A stretch of 64,000 bases of DNA from assembly GCA_030220185.1 (NCBI GenBank), contig JASPKZ010002336.1, positions 62,001 to 126,000 on the forward strand, written 5' to 3'. The position numbers were made by a program, and so were the translations under genes. Below are positions 1 to 10,392 of the stretch, one piece after another. Within the stretch, counting starts at the first letter, position 1. Every line of letters begins with the position of its first letter. This stretch comes from Diploptera punctata (Eukaryota > Arthropoda > Insecta > Blattodea > Blaberidae). Under the pieces are notes generated by a model. That model was not told where the DNA came from. It ran no database searches and was given only the letters and a program-made list of their open reading frames with translations.

Positions 1-200
1 TGGTTTTATATTACAATGGACAAATGGACGAAAAAAAGTTTATTAAAAATAATTATTTAATCCATTAATTGAAATTGAAATAAAAACAACTGTGGGTGAT
101 GGAGAAAAATCCCGAATACATATTTGTAAACATGACAAAAAACTGCATTAAGTGCCACTATTGGCACTCATGAGACAAAAATCATGTTGACCAGTGTAAT
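1..200. mobile_element. Repeat X, copy 1 (cut by window start)
   Basis: These 200 bases match, in reverse complement and with modest divergence, 35719-35917. There the same sequence interrupts a Tc1-like transposase pseudogene, which shows that it is mobile. The shared end reads ATTACACTGGTCAACATGAT on the opposite strand. The other end is outside the window, so length and class are unknown. No coding potential is visible. Confidence 0.7.
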
Positions 201-821
201 TTGCATTTAGGAACACATACGTTTAAAATTAATTAGACCTGTTTGAGAAATCAGGTTTTACTACTGCATGTATAATGGCAGTATATAAATACTTTAAAGA
301 AAATGTATTAATAGAACTTACATATTACTAACCTTACTCATGCTATTAGATTTTTTTTTCAAGTTTCCTACACTTGTCATAGTTAGAAATTAACAATCCG
401 GAACTTTACATCTAGCAAACCTTTTTTTACCATATAGGGATATAGTCTTATAGACTGCATTTTAATGAAAGTTTCTTAACCTTCCCAACATGAAATGAAT
501 ACATTCCTTGTGTAAACTACACATTGAGATTAAATAACTGAAATCATTATACCAGTTGAAAAGTCCCCAGGAATGTCAAAGTCCTCAAGTTATTTGAGAA
601 TATAGTGGGGCTCACATGCTAAAATATGTGAAGCTTCTGCAAATGGAAAATTACAATTTTTTACTACGGAAAAAGTATTAAATTCTCGAAACTTTGCATG
701 CGTTTCGAAGGATTCATCGTCTAACCATGACAAGTTCTCCGTTATCATAAATAGCTACAAATATATCACACAAACATTATGGACAATAATATAATTAAAA
801 TTTTCATACAACCGGAGACTT
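201..821. other. No recognisable feature
   Basis: AT-rich sequence with stops in all frames. I see no repeat family, RNA gene or protein similarity. Confidence 0.5.
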
Positions 822-830
822 TGATTAATG

Positions 831-1009
831 TCTTCTTCTTCTTCTTCTTCACTTTCTAGTTTAGGCATTAGTTGCCTGTTCCGTCTTCACTAATAGCTCT
901 AAATCATCTCTTCCGAGGACGTCCGACATATCTTCTTCCTCTCGGAAAATAATATAAGATTTTATTTGCTATTCTACTCTCTTCCATTCTTTCTACATGT
1001 TCTTTCCAC
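831..1009 (-). mobile_element. 5'-truncated LINE 3' end with (GAA)n tail
   Basis: On the minus strand the sequence ends in a (GAA)n tail preceded by a GACGGAACAGGCA-like motif. Insertions at 7475 and 12409 share that motif and tail, and the 7475 copy carries recognisable reverse transcriptase sequence. A 9-bp direct repeat TGATTAATG flanks it (822-830 and 1010-1018), as expected of a short target-primed insertion. Only C-terminal or 3' UTR sequence remains. Confidence 0.65.
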
Positions 1010-1211
1010 TGATTAATGAGTCCAACCAAATTGCAAATCATTTGGTTCAGCAATATAAACTGACGATTGTGGGATATGCCTTAGGGTCGCTAATTGAGAT
1101 CCAATGAAGTAGAGCATAGATACCAAAATCAAGCCTCGAAGATCCGAGCAAGATAATTTTCCCATATAAATTCGTTTGCTATAAGACAAGAGAAGGTAGA
1201 CAACATGTGGG

Positions 1212-1755
1212 TAGAAATTTACTTAACACTAGCTAATACCCGGTGCGCGTTGCTACGCTGAAATACATTAAATGTGTTATGTTTAGTTGAATAAGTAAAA
1301 AGAAAAATAATTATAAATTTATACAGTAATTAATTGAGATACCCCGTGCTGATTACCCGGCGTTGTGAGAATCTACTTATCCTGATCTCCTGAATGAGCT
1401 GAAAAACAAAAATAGTTATTGTGAGTTATCCGTAAAAGATAGACATAAGCTGTCGCGGACTTTTTTGTAATTTTTTTTAGATATTCTTCTCTGTAGATTA
1501 ATTTCGGTGTATTAGTTATGGTTTAGGCAGTGTAAGCCATTCAAGAGTCCAAAAAGCGACTTTTTTTAGTGCACTGATACTTTTTTTTTAGCTCCGGCAC
1601 TTGAGTACGTGCGGTAATACGTTTTATATGTTGATTATCCCAGAAAAATGTCTAATCTACGGTGAAAACCCCATTCAAATCGGTCAATAGTTTTTGAGTC
1701 CATAAAAGATAGTCAGACAGACAGATAGACAGACATACACTTATTTTTAAATCAA
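1212..1755 (-). mobile_element. Family H repeat (ends CCGGGTATTAGCTAGT), copy 1
   Basis: Read on the minus strand it starts with a (GTCT)n tract near 1720-1735 and ends in CCGGGTATTAGCTAGT. The middle, with a GTCCGCGACAGC segment, matches the element at 42690-43790; the terminal 100 bp also match 3030-3160. The CTAG terminus beside a small GCGT/ACGC stem would fit a non-autonomous Helitron, but an undefined retroelement end is equally possible. No coding sequence. Confidence 0.5.
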
Positions 1756-2259
1756 TGTCACGAGGTTGTCATTACGATGTTTCTAGTGTTATCTCCTGGC
1801 ATGGCGTACTTGTAACTCACTTCTCAGGTTGTAACCCACTGGAAGGCGTGGTTACGCTACTCCGAGATAAGATTACACGTGACGAAAAAAGAAAAACCAC
1901 CCTTATAACTTGTCCCTATGAACCCGGGCCCGCTGCGTGACAAGACAGCATGATATCTCAAGACCACATCACTGGACATATCACTACAAAATTCAATCTA
2001 ATTCATCCGGAATTACTGTACTAAAAACAGCCAAAAAGATGCAGAACGAATATGTCTTCATGTAGATGGTCATTTGCAGCATGTCGTCCTCTATTGTCTG
2101 CTGCAGCCGAATCGTATTTCAGAGCTCCAAGTTCCGTGCGGAGCGCGGTACTAACTCTGGAGCATGCATTTGTATCCCCTTACGACTTCTCCGGCGGGAC
2201 CTGTACGAAAGCCTACCATTGTCACGAACGCTTATACCAGAGGAAATCGAACTATAAAA

Positions 2260-2545
2260 CAACTTTGGAGAAGAACGAATCAAAATGAAATTTGTAAACA
2301 AATTATATTTAGGAAATGGAAATGATTTGGTCATGTGTTTAGGGGACACAATGACGTTTGATTGAAACCCCCAAGGATTGAGAAGGCGAAGGGGAAGACG
2401 TTAGGGCAACATGGAGTAATACCATCAGGGATGATGCTGAACAGGTAGGGATGAGTTGGAACGAAATTAAGACATTGGCAAACAATAGAGTTCGTTGGCG
2501 AGCTTTCATCAAGGCCCTATGCTTCCCCAGTAGTGTGAACAGGAC
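2260..2545 (+). pseudogene. LINE ORF2 C-terminal fragment
   Basis: Disrupted frames on the plus strand resemble the C-terminal tail typical of many arthropod non-LTR ORFs: a WFGHV-like stretch near 2320, a basic GRRPK-like stretch, then (2447-2540) MSWNEIKTLANNRVRWRAFI and ALC. It runs into a (CTA)n tract at 2546-2590, probably its tail. Frameshifts separate the blocks. The clade is not assignable from so short a remnant. Confidence 0.55.
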
Positions 2546-2602
2546 TATTATACTACTATTACTACTACTACTACTACTACTTCTAGTACTACATGTTATT
2601 GG

Positions 2603-2690
2603 AGACTATTTAACTCATGCCCCAAATGGGAGTCAATGACCAATCACATTTCAATGATTTTCGATTTACAACCAATCACAGTCGGTTAAA
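2603..2690 (+). mobile_element. Family R repeat, 5' fragment
   Basis: The opening GACTATTTAACTCATGCC and the following CCAATCAC motifs match the first 90 bp of the R copies at 6668, 59287, 59931 and 60850. The rest is missing; a minus-strand SINE-B abuts the break. Confidence 0.75.
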
Positions 2691-2893
2691 ATTTTGCTCA
2701 GAGGTACTGATTTAGGCTTGAAGTTCTTTTACGAGCTCGAAAGTTTTTAGATTCGGGACTCACGAGTTAAAGTCCTTCCCGGAGGACTTTCTGTTGGGAT
2801 TTTCCATACTAAAAATCCATCGATCCCTGCCGAGTTTGAACCCGCGACTTTTGGGATTAAATACGAGGAACATACCATTAGATCACCGAGGCT
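2691..2893 (-). mobile_element. SINE-B, head and body
   Basis: The reverse complement starts GTCAGCCTCGGTG and carries a pol III B-box-like GGTTCAAACTC about 55 bases in. The family body motif ending CTCGTAAAAGAACTTCAAGCC follows near 2725. It matches the SINE-B at 4215 in order and spacing but lacks the 3' tail. Divergence suggests an old copy. Confidence 0.75.
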
Positions 2894-3029
2894 GACTCAT
2901 GTTGTAGGTGTATGTGACGACAATGGTGACGACGGTGGCAGATCTCGTCATTATTATGGGAATTCATTTTTTAGTAGTTTATTTTAGAAGCTTTGTTCAC
3001 ACTAATAAAATCATTTGAAAGTATATATA

Positions 3030-3545
3030 ACTGTCGTATTCCCGGCGTGCTGCTAAGCCTAAATAAATTAAATGTGTTTTTATTTTTAGTTTAATAAGTA
3101 AAAAGAAAAATAATTATAAACTTATATAATGATTTTATTAAAATCACTATGCGTCTGAAAATGAAATAAACGAAACATGGTGGTTGCTAGAGTAAATTTT
3201 TAATTTCGGATTTCAGATAAATCCCCACGTATAATGATCGGATTTTACTGACTTTTTTACAAATCATATCTCTGCTTATATTACTAGTATATACTGAGTT
3301 TCGTCGTGGAACATAGACAATTGTAACCGCTAGAGCAAATTTTAAATTTTCGTTTCAGGTGAATTCCTACACCTAATGGTTTTAGAGAATTCCAGATAGC
3401 GGATAAACACTCACCGTTTTTAAAAACCTGCATGTACAAATTTTCATGAAGGTCGGTGAAGAACTTTCGGAATTTTGGGAGCTGAATTTTTATATGAAGA
3501 GTTTAGGGCAGGAACATGACAAGCTAAATTCTATTAAGAAAGTAA
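3030..3545 (-). mobile_element. Family H repeat, copy 2 (diverged)
   Basis: Positions 3040-3130 match 1238-1320 (CCCGGCGTG, then TTTAATAAGTAAAAAGAAAAA), and the same block recurs near 43700 on the other strand. The remainder differs from copy 1, so this is another subfamily or a recombinant. No open frame. Confidence 0.45.
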
Positions 3546-3745
3546 TTTATTACAATTATAGTAAATAATTTATCGAAATATCTGTAAAATAATTTGTAAG
3601 TGCAGCAGTGATGAGTTAAACATGTAGACACACAATGTATTAACAACAATACTGCCCAATTAGTATTTATATATTTTTTAAACATTCAAATCCTTATATC
3701 TCAGAAATATGTGGCTTATCGTGTTATTGTCCTAAACCCTCATAT

Positions 3746-4075
3746 CCATCCATCCATAGTAATTCTGCCCGAAGGCAAGTCTTTCACTGCAATCATAGCA
3801 TTTTCATGCTATGCTTGCAGCTTTACTAGGGAATTTTAGGTGTGGTAGCGTCTCGTTGCTTTCCACACTGGTGAAGGATGATGATAATGATAAGGATGAT
3901 GATGGCCATATGATTTCGGGGAACGTTAGGGCCTTAAAGATTTCCTGGCATTTGTCTTACAGGTGAGGAAAAACCCGATAAAAACCTCACCCAGAAAAAG
4001 TACCCCGACCGGGGATTGAACCCGGGCCCGCTGCGTGACAAGGCAGCACGCTACCCCGAGACCACAGCGGTGGAC
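3746..4075 (-). mobile_element. SINE-A, full length, type-1 tail
   Basis: Full tRNA-headed SINE. On the minus strand it begins GTCCACCGCTGTGGTCTCGG and has a B-box-like GGTTCAATCCC about 55 bases in. A conserved body and a (GAT)n-rich stretch follow. It ends GGGCAGAATTACTATGGATGG with an (ATGG)n tail. An 11-bp TSD, AACCCTCATAT, lies at 3735-3745 and 4076-4086. The 3' tail resembles that of the LINE at 20877-21981. Confidence 0.92.
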
Positions 4076-4214
4076 AACCCTCATATATAGATATTAAAAT
4101 TCATGTTCTTTGTATAACCATTATAACAAGCTACTGTATTTTGTTAGGTTTACTTGAATTGGAGTTGCATAATAAAACGTTTTAGTTATACAATTTTAAT
4201 GCTCAAAATTCGAA

Positions 4215-4608
4215 ATATCGGCCGCGGTGGACTAGTTGTTATGCTCCGCGGGTCGCGGGTTCAAACCCGGCCGGGGTCGATGGATTTTTTAGGACGGAAA
4301 AATCCAAGGAGCAAGTCCTCCGGGAGGGACTTTAAGCCGTGTGTCCCGAGTCTGAAGATTTTTAGGCTCGTAAAAGATCCTTAAGCCTGAATGAAAGGCC
4401 TCTAAGCAAAATATACCGAATTTTCCCGTCCTAGTACTACCTTGGTTTCCTAGATGTCAGTATGAGGCGGAACGCTGACCACGGACCACTCAGAGGACAT
4501 CTATACAAAAACAAGTGTAACTAAATTAATATGGTTCAAATTCTTCCCTATAGGGGGAGAGCGCCTAAATCTCTGTTAAGGGAAACATGAGCTTATAAGA
4601 AGAAGAAG
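4215..4608 (+). mobile_element. SINE-B, longest copy
   Basis: The head GCCGCGGTGGACTAGTTGTT is followed by a B-box-like GGTTCAAACCC and a body with GCTCGTAAAAGATCC. The tail (AGGACATCTATAC, GTAACTAAATTAA) ends in (GAA)n at 4597-4610. AAATTCGAA (4206-4214) and AAATTTGAA (4609-4617) may be a decayed TSD. This copy defines the family used to recognise pieces at 2691, 18035, 20275 and 45340. Confidence 0.8.
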
Positions 4609-4672
4609 AAATTTGAAGTTAAATACAAATAGTGATATGATACACAAATGCTTGCAATTCTTTGCCTTTGAC

Positions 4673-4696
4673 TTTTTTTTTTTTTTTTTTTTTTTT
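4673..4696. repeat. Poly-T tract
   Basis: Run of 24 T. It may be the A-tail of an unrecognised minus-strand insertion; no element is visible beside it. Confidence 0.9.
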
Positions 4697-5248
4697 GCTA
4701 TTCGTAACTGCTGGGTTTAAGATAAAGAAAATTCGCAAGACATTTGTGATGTAAGTAATAAATTAAAACGATTTGCAAATTCTTTCTTGCTTTCACATCA
4801 ACTTTTCCAAGTCAGTTCTTTTACCTTTGTATCTGACACTTGATCAATCTCACGTTGGCATTTACTGGCCACTTTCTGTACTAGCTTCTTATATATTTCC
4901 TACTCGTTGGATGAGTCACTACATATTGCCCTACTTACTTCGAATTCCAGAACTTTTGCAAGGTGTATAAAATAACTGTATAGAAGTAGAGGTCATTATT
5001 AGCCAATAACATTCATTGCATGTGATTAATTCTTCATAGTATGCGCTTTGTGGGTTTATTTATAAACGTAATCATGCCAAGGATAATAAATAGCGACGTA
5101 TGAAATACGGTTCACTATTAAGGTTATCAACAATCACAAGGTCAGCTAATTTAATAGTCAATTAATGTACATCCCTACGTGAGGCAAGGGTACTCCCCTG
5201 CCAAAGTTATTTAGCCAAGCATAATTTAGTTATGCTCGTTTCCTTACA

Positions 5249-5465
5249 TATTGGATGGAGAAAACTCCATAACATTCAACTACATGGTCTTTATAGGAAA
5301 CCAGATACAATAAGAACAGTTAAATATCGTAGATTGCGATGGTCAGGGCATGCGGCACGAATGGGCAATGAAAGAGGTGCATGGAAACTTCTTGTAGAGA
5401 ACTCAGAAGGAAAACGCCCAGTTGGTAGACCAAGAATGATGTGGGAGAATTACATTAACCATGAT
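5249..5465 (+). pseudogene. LINE-A C-terminal fragment, left part
   Basis: Translates to HNIQLHGLYRKPDTIRTV, RWSGHAARMGNERGAWKLL and KRPVGRPRMMWENYIN. This matches the C-terminus of the LINE-A ORF at 49331-50326. The frame stops where a SINE-A is inserted at 5466; the rest of the LINE resumes at 5864. The piece is 5'-truncated, so no endonuclease or polymerase motifs are present. Confidence 0.9.
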
Positions 5466-5854
5466 GTCCACCGCTATGGTCTCGGGGTAGCGTGCTGCCT
5501 TGTCACGCAGCGGGCCCGGGTTCAATCTCCGGTCGGGACAATTTTACTGGGTGAGGGTTTTATCGAGGTTTTTCCTCACCTGTAAGACTAATGTCAGGAA
5601 AACTTTAAGGCCCAAACGGTCCCCGAAATCATATGGCCATCGCAATCATCATTATTCATATTCATCTTAGGTTAAGCTTAGGATTAGGGACTCTCCTGGC
5701 GCACCATTATCATCATCATCACCCATCATATCATCGGGGCAACGTAACCCCGCCTTCCAGGCGCCCCAACCTCAGAAGTGGGTTACAAGTACGCCTGCCA
5801 GGAGAGAAACCAAGAATGTCGAAAGACGAACCTGGGGAATTTGAAAAAAAAAAC
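5466..5854 (+). mobile_element. SINE-A with type-2 tail, inserted in LINE-A
   Basis: Plus-strand SINE with the family head (GTCCACCGCTATGGTCTCGG), a B-box-like GGTTCAATCTC and the shared body through CACCTGTAAGAC. After about 5690 it diverges from the commoner copies and has a different 3' half (CCTCAGAAGTGGGTTACA) ending in poly-A. The 9-bp TSD AACCATGAT lies at 5457-5465 and 5855-5863. The other copy with this tail is at 27297. Confidence 0.92.
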
Positions 5855-5863
5855 AACCATGAT

Positions 5864-5985
5864 TTGAGGGAAGTAGATTATACAGGGGAGATTGGAAAAC
5901 AATAGCTTAGGATACGGATGTATGGAGAGTTTATGTCCGCGCGGCCATGAACCTACGTTCGATAGTCCCAATAAGTTAGTATAGT
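5864..5985 (+). pseudogene. LINE-A C-terminal fragment, right part
   Basis: Continues the frame interrupted at 5465: DLREVDYTGE, then the family terminus GTCCGCGCGGCCATGAACCT at about 5935 and a GTTCGATAGT-like 3' UTR. Removing the SINE and one TSD copy rejoins it to 5249-5465. Confidence 0.9.
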
Positions 5986-5999
5986 ACAATATGTATGGA

Positions 6000-6115
6000 A
6001 AGAACATTCCAAAGAATGGTCCCACCAGATGACCTATCCAAATTCTTCCTTATGTATCCAAAGAAATTTAGAAAGACCTAGAAAACTCTGGTATGAAATC
6101 GTAACGGAATCACCA
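6000..6115 (+). pseudogene. Possible LINE C-terminal scrap
   Basis: One frame around 6058-6100 reads approximately RNLERPRKLWYEIVTES. It resembles the basic RRNVERPSKRWTDQF stretch at 50545-50590 and similar non-LTR C-termini. Very short and degraded; no boundaries. Confidence 0.3.
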
Positions 6116-6339
6116 AACATATACAATAGTGGCGTCCAAACTACGGCCCTCCATCACTTTCTTTGCGGCCGCTGTAGGCCTATAGCATTTTAATAAATGA
6201 AAATATGCTAAGAATAAAAGGTATCCCACTACAGGCCTCAGGAGGCCCGGCCTATAATATTAGTCTATCAATAATGGAACAAGAATTTGTGAAATATGTT
6301 ATAACGACCTAACAAGAAAAATAGCAAATCAACACACAC

Positions 6340-6405
<66 letters not shown>
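6340..6405. repeat. (AAT)n microsatellite
   Basis: About 22 TAA units immediately upstream of a LINE C-terminal fragment. It joins other LINE remnants that abut AAT repeats at 49246, 50351, 53277 and 53814. Confidence 0.95.
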
Positions 6406-6409
<4 letters not shown>

Positions 6410-6424
6410 CAATTACATGTTATG

Positions 6425-6665
6425 TTGATGTTAAAAGAATGACAGAAGACAGATTCCCAAGAAGAATACTAGAATGGGTGCCACTTGGTTAGAGAAGAAT
6501 AAGACGGCCAAAAGTAACGTGGATTGATGGTGTTTTGAGCAGCATGAGAGAAGGTTTAGATAAAATAGATTGGAATGATAGAGAGTTGTGTTGGAGAATG
6601 ACAATAGATTCATTGGCGCACAAACACGTTGTGAAACATTGTTAAACCTCCTAAATAAATAAATA
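6425..6665 (+). pseudogene. LINE ORF2 C-terminal fragment
   Basis: Translates (one internal stop) to VDVKRMTEDRFPRRILEW, RRPKVTWIDGVLSSMREG and WNDRELCWRMTI, then a (AAAT)n-like tail. The order DRFPRRI, G(R)RRRGRPK-W, W-DR--WR is typical of arthropod non-LTR ORF C-termini. It is followed directly by a family R repeat. Confidence 0.7.
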
Positions 6666-6667
6666 AT

Positions 6668-7312
6668 AGTGACTATTTAACTCGTGCCACAAATGCTAGT
6701 CAATGACCAATCACGTTTCAATGAATGTTGTTTTACAACCAATGACAGGCGTGTTTCACCTCGCTCTTTATCAATTTCTCTTTATCAGTTACTGCTTTTG
6801 TGATAAAGAAAGCTCCTCCTTTTTAATGTTCTGAACAGGTCAAAGCATTATTTTTCTCCAACAAATACATTGAATATAGCAAATAATGAAAAGATTCCTT
6901 GATTTTACTGAGTTGTTTACTAAAAAAATAAATGAATAACCCGTAATGTTGATAATGATATACAGTTTGATGTGTTTCATTATTCCTCACTTGGGTGCAC
7001 TCTTACAATATTGCGATCTTATTTGGCAATAAATAATATGATCAAGCAGCAGTGAATGAACATAACCTCACATTTCTGATTTGTTTTCAAACAACACCGT
7101 TTACATTAAATATATAAATATTTTAAAATAACTATAGTTAAACAATGATTTGTGAGTAAACAGCTTAATTTTATTCGTTAAATAGTCCTAACAAATGCCA
7201 CTCTTGATTTCCAAATTCTCTAAATAAATTCACTCCTCACTTCGTGAGTCGTGAATTTATCGATAATTTGGAAATCACTCGTGGCATTACTTATGATAAT
7301 GTACAACAGCTA
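6668..7312 (+). mobile_element. Family R repeat, copy 2
   Basis: About 645 bp, starting GACTATTTAACTCGTGCC and ending GTGGCATTACTTATGATAAT. It contains two CCAATCAC-like motifs, CTTTATCAG/GTGATAAAG, and an internal GTTAAATAGTC (the inverse of its own start). A terminal hairpin pairs 7193-7222 with 7263-7290. No coding capacity; it matches the R copies at 59287, 59931 and 60850. Class unknown. Confidence 0.85.
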
Positions 7313-7474
7313 TAATAGGTCCTATGGCCCGCGCCACCTTGATGCTTCTTCCATTTGGCCCGCGATACAAATAAGTTTAGGCGGCTCTGATAAAGAATGA
7401 AGCATGTGATGATTATTTTGTTTACTCATATTCCATTACCTCAGTTTAATCTCTCACTTTATGGGTACTTTTTT

Positions 7475-8542
7475 CATCTTCTTCTCCTTCTTCTTCACTT
7501 CACGGACTAGGCAAAATACCTGTTCCGCCTCACAGTCATTCTGTCCATCTTTTCACTGGCCTTCCTACATTCCTTGAACCTCTTGGCTTGTAGTTAAATG
7601 CTGCTTTTGGTAATCTTGATACGTTCATTCTTTCTACATGTCTAAACCATTTTTCTCTATATTCTTTGATTTTATCATTTAATGGATATATATTTAATCT
7701 GTTCTTATATCTTCATTCTTTAACCGATCCATTCTTGTGCAGACTTTTGTTCTTCTAAGGAAGTTCATTTCTACGCATTGCATTTTTTGTAATTTTTTGG
7801 TCATTACCCAACTTTCACTCCCATAAAGTAAAGCAGGAACTGCCAATGTTTAATAAAACTTCAATCTAGTATCACTTCTTGTTTTGTTATTTAATGATCT
7901 ATGTATAGTTCCACATATCATTTGAAATCTTGACAGTTTCGCATTTACGTCTCTTTCAGTTTTTGTGTTTATAGTAAAATCACAACCCAAATAATTAAAA
8001 TTTGATACTTGTTACAGAGGTTTGATGTCTATTATAATTTTTGATCTTATATGTCCACTTCCCCAAAATGCCATTATTTTCGTTGTTTCCTTCGATGTTT
8101 TAAAATTATATTCTTGGCATAACTGATTTAATTGAAGTAAAGAGTACTGCAAATTAATTTCATTTTCTTGAATAATAACCACAACGTCAGCATACATTAA
8201 AACATTTAATATTTTAAAACCGTCCATTCTTATACCTACATTAACATTACAGTAATATAATGTACGGTTAAAAACTATAAAATAGTTACCTTGTATGTCC
8301 GTCTCCTCAACTTAATTTTACTAGTATCGATTAATATACTTTTCCAATTTTGGATGATGTCATTAACATATAAATTAAAAAGGGTAGATGATAAATTATA
8401 CCCTTGTTTTACACCTCTATTTATTAAAATTTGTTCGGTCTTTGATGTGCCTATATGTATTATAATTTGAGATATTTCATGTAACCTTTATATCACATGA
8501 ATTAATTTTGCGGGGTAGCCATGTGTTTCCATAATTTTCCAT
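7475..8542 (-). pseudogene. 5'-truncated RTE-like LINE with 19-bp TSD
   Basis: Minus-strand reverse transcriptase remnant. The 8012-8227 segment reads VLMYADVVVIIQENEINLQY and TTKIMAFWGSGH, aligning with FADDVIIIQKNEDDLQK and KTMAFRGRDP in LINE-B at 54459-57572. Downstream blocks carry thumb and C-terminal codons with many stops, then a GAGGCGGAACAGG motif and a (GAA)n tail. The flanks carry a perfect 19-bp TSD, ACTTTATGGGTACTTTTTT, at 7456-7474 and 8543-8561. YVDD/FADD is altered to YADV here. This is a single integration, now dead. Confidence 0.9.
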
Positions 8543-8795
8543 ACTTTATGGGTACTTTTTTTATGCTCCACACAATCCGGGCCTTACAGTGGGACGATCT
8601 GTCGGGAGATAGATTTTAAACTTTGAATCACACGCATACATTTTTTTATCACTGAAGGACATGGAGGTCCTGCCCTAATGAATGATCAGCTGAATGTTAG
8701 GGACTCCTGCGAGACAACACAGAATGAAAACGAAACACACAATTTACACATACAATTATACTAAAGTTAGCGAATATTTTAATGATGATTATGAT

Positions 8796-9190
8796 CAATA
8801 CTAATAAAATTCATTGCTAAAACCGTTGAGGTGGAGAGTCATAAAATAAAATAAGTTAAAATATACCTTCTTAGGTAAAATCCGTCGTCCTCAACTTATA
8901 AAATATGTAATCGTTATGCCTGTAGGCCTTTCAGAACATACGTTCCATCTTCAGCAGGTCACTCTTCGCTACAACATCCAGTATGATGGTTGATGCTGCT
9001 GCTGAGTCACGACAGAGCCACATTAGGACCAGCAGCATCAACCATCATACTGGATGCTGAAGCGAAGAGTGACCTGCTGAAGATGGAACGGATGTTCTGA
9101 AAGGCCTACAGGCATAAAGATTACATATTTTATAAGTTGAGGACGACGGATTTTCCCTAAGAAAGTATATTTTAACTTATTTTATTTTAT
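8796..9190 (+). mobile_element. Foldback element FB-1
   Basis: A 45-bp unpaired leader (CAATACTAATAAAATTC...) precedes a near-perfect inverted repeat (arms 8841-9003 and 9031-9190, about 160 bp each) around a 25-30-bp spacer. Arms contain CCGTCGTCCTCAACTTATAA and GGCCTTTCAGAACAT. GATTATGAT is duplicated at 8787-8795 and 9191-9199. FB-2 at 28138 has the same leader, arms and end. No ORF. Confidence 0.9.
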
Positions 9191-9208
9191 GATTATGATA
9201 TCCAGATG

Positions 9209-9283
9209 ATACTCGGGGACCGTTTGAGCGTTAAAGTATCCTGACATTAGTATTACAGGTGAGCAAAAATCCCGAAAAAACGG
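9209..9283 (-). mobile_element. SINE-A body fragment
   Basis: CGGGGACCGTTTGAGCGTTA and the following CTGACATTAGTATTACAGGT match the central SINE-A body (compare 3918-3975). Head and tail are missing; it runs into an (AT)n tract. Confidence 0.7.
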
Positions 9284-9288
9284 GCATA

Positions 9289-9291
<3 letters not shown>

Positions 9292-9330
<39 letters not shown>
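9292..9330. repeat. (AT)n microsatellite
   Basis: About 19 AT units directly after the SINE-A fragment. Confidence 0.95.
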
Positions 9331-9332
<2 letters not shown>

Positions 9333-9791
9333 TGGAATAAAGTGGACAATGATGTTATTTTTCTAGAATTTAATAGGCAAACTTAAGTGTTTCTTTTTTT
9401 AGACAAACTTGTAGTAACTGAATTGTTCCTTAATTTTCTTATCTGTTATCTTTAACTGATATTGGTCATCGCAAATATGAGTACTAATATTCTCCGTGAT
9501 ACTGTATTGAAAATGAAGCTACGTAAACTTGCCCCCTCCCAAAAAATAAAATAAAATAAAATAAAGAATGGTGCAATTACTGTTGATAAGTTTCCTCACA
9601 AGGTAACATTATTTCCTCCAGAAACTTGCATGTGATTGGAAGACATGAACACAGCTATTATCGCTTTGGTTCTTCCATAGCGTCAGAGTTAGAGAAACTC
9701 AAACTGGGACGTTTTATGTTCGTTTCCAGGTAATTTACCTCCATATTTTTGTTATTTTCATGATTGTCTATTAATAAATAAAATACTACTA

Positions 9792-9830
9792 TTATTGTTA
9801 TTACTGCTGCTGCTACTACTGCTACTACTG

Positions 9831-9903
<73 letters not shown>

Positions 9904-9994
9904 CACTACTACCACTACCACTACCACTACAACTGCTACTACAACTACTACAACTGCTACTACAACTACTACTGCAACTATTACAACTACTACT

Positions 9995-10047
<53 letters not shown>
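9792..10047. repeat. Long compound trinucleotide repeat
   Basis: About 255 bp of CTG/CTA, then a long (CTA)n run, CCACTA and CAACTGCTACTA variants, then (AAT)n. The open frames over it (homopolymers of Leu or Val) are artefacts. Its AAT end is the tail side of the minus-strand LINE-A fragment at 10048. Confidence 0.95.
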
Positions 10048-10392
10048 CTAACTCTAACTCACTGCACTATCGAACCTGTAGGTTCATGGCCGCGCGGACA
10101 TAAACTTTCATACATCCCTATCCTAAGCTAATGTTTTCTAATCATTCCCTGTATAATCTACTTTCCTCAAATCATAGTTAACGTTAGTCTCCCACCTCAT
10201 TCTTGGTCTACCAACTGGCCGTTTTCCCCTCTGGTTTTCCTACAAGAAGCTTCCATGCACCTCGTTCATTCTCCTTTCGTGCCACATGTCCTGACCTTCG
10301 CAGTCTGCGAGAATTAACTGTTTTCATCATATCTAGCTTTCTATAAAGACCACGTACTTCACTGTTATGTAGTTTTCTTCATTCTCCTGTAT
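10048..10392 (-). pseudogene. LINE-A C-terminal fragment (minus)
   Basis: The reverse complement encodes the LINE-A terminus: RTW-like ENxxRxLHNSEVRGLYRK, arginine-rich RRLRRSGHVARKENERGAWK, then GRPRMRWET, ending with the nucleotide motif GTCCGCGCGGCCATGAACCT. It is 5'-truncated at about 10392 and its 3' end joins the AAT tract at 10005-10043. At least one frameshift. Confidence 0.85.

Noticed and set aside
6121..6260. GC-richer stretch with CGGCCCTCC and GGCCGCTGTAGGCC, faintly like 7321-7390
   Set aside because: The similarity between the two is too short to define a repeat family by eye.
9795..10103. Poly-Leu and poly-Val frames
   Set aside because: Pure translation of a trinucleotide microsatellite.
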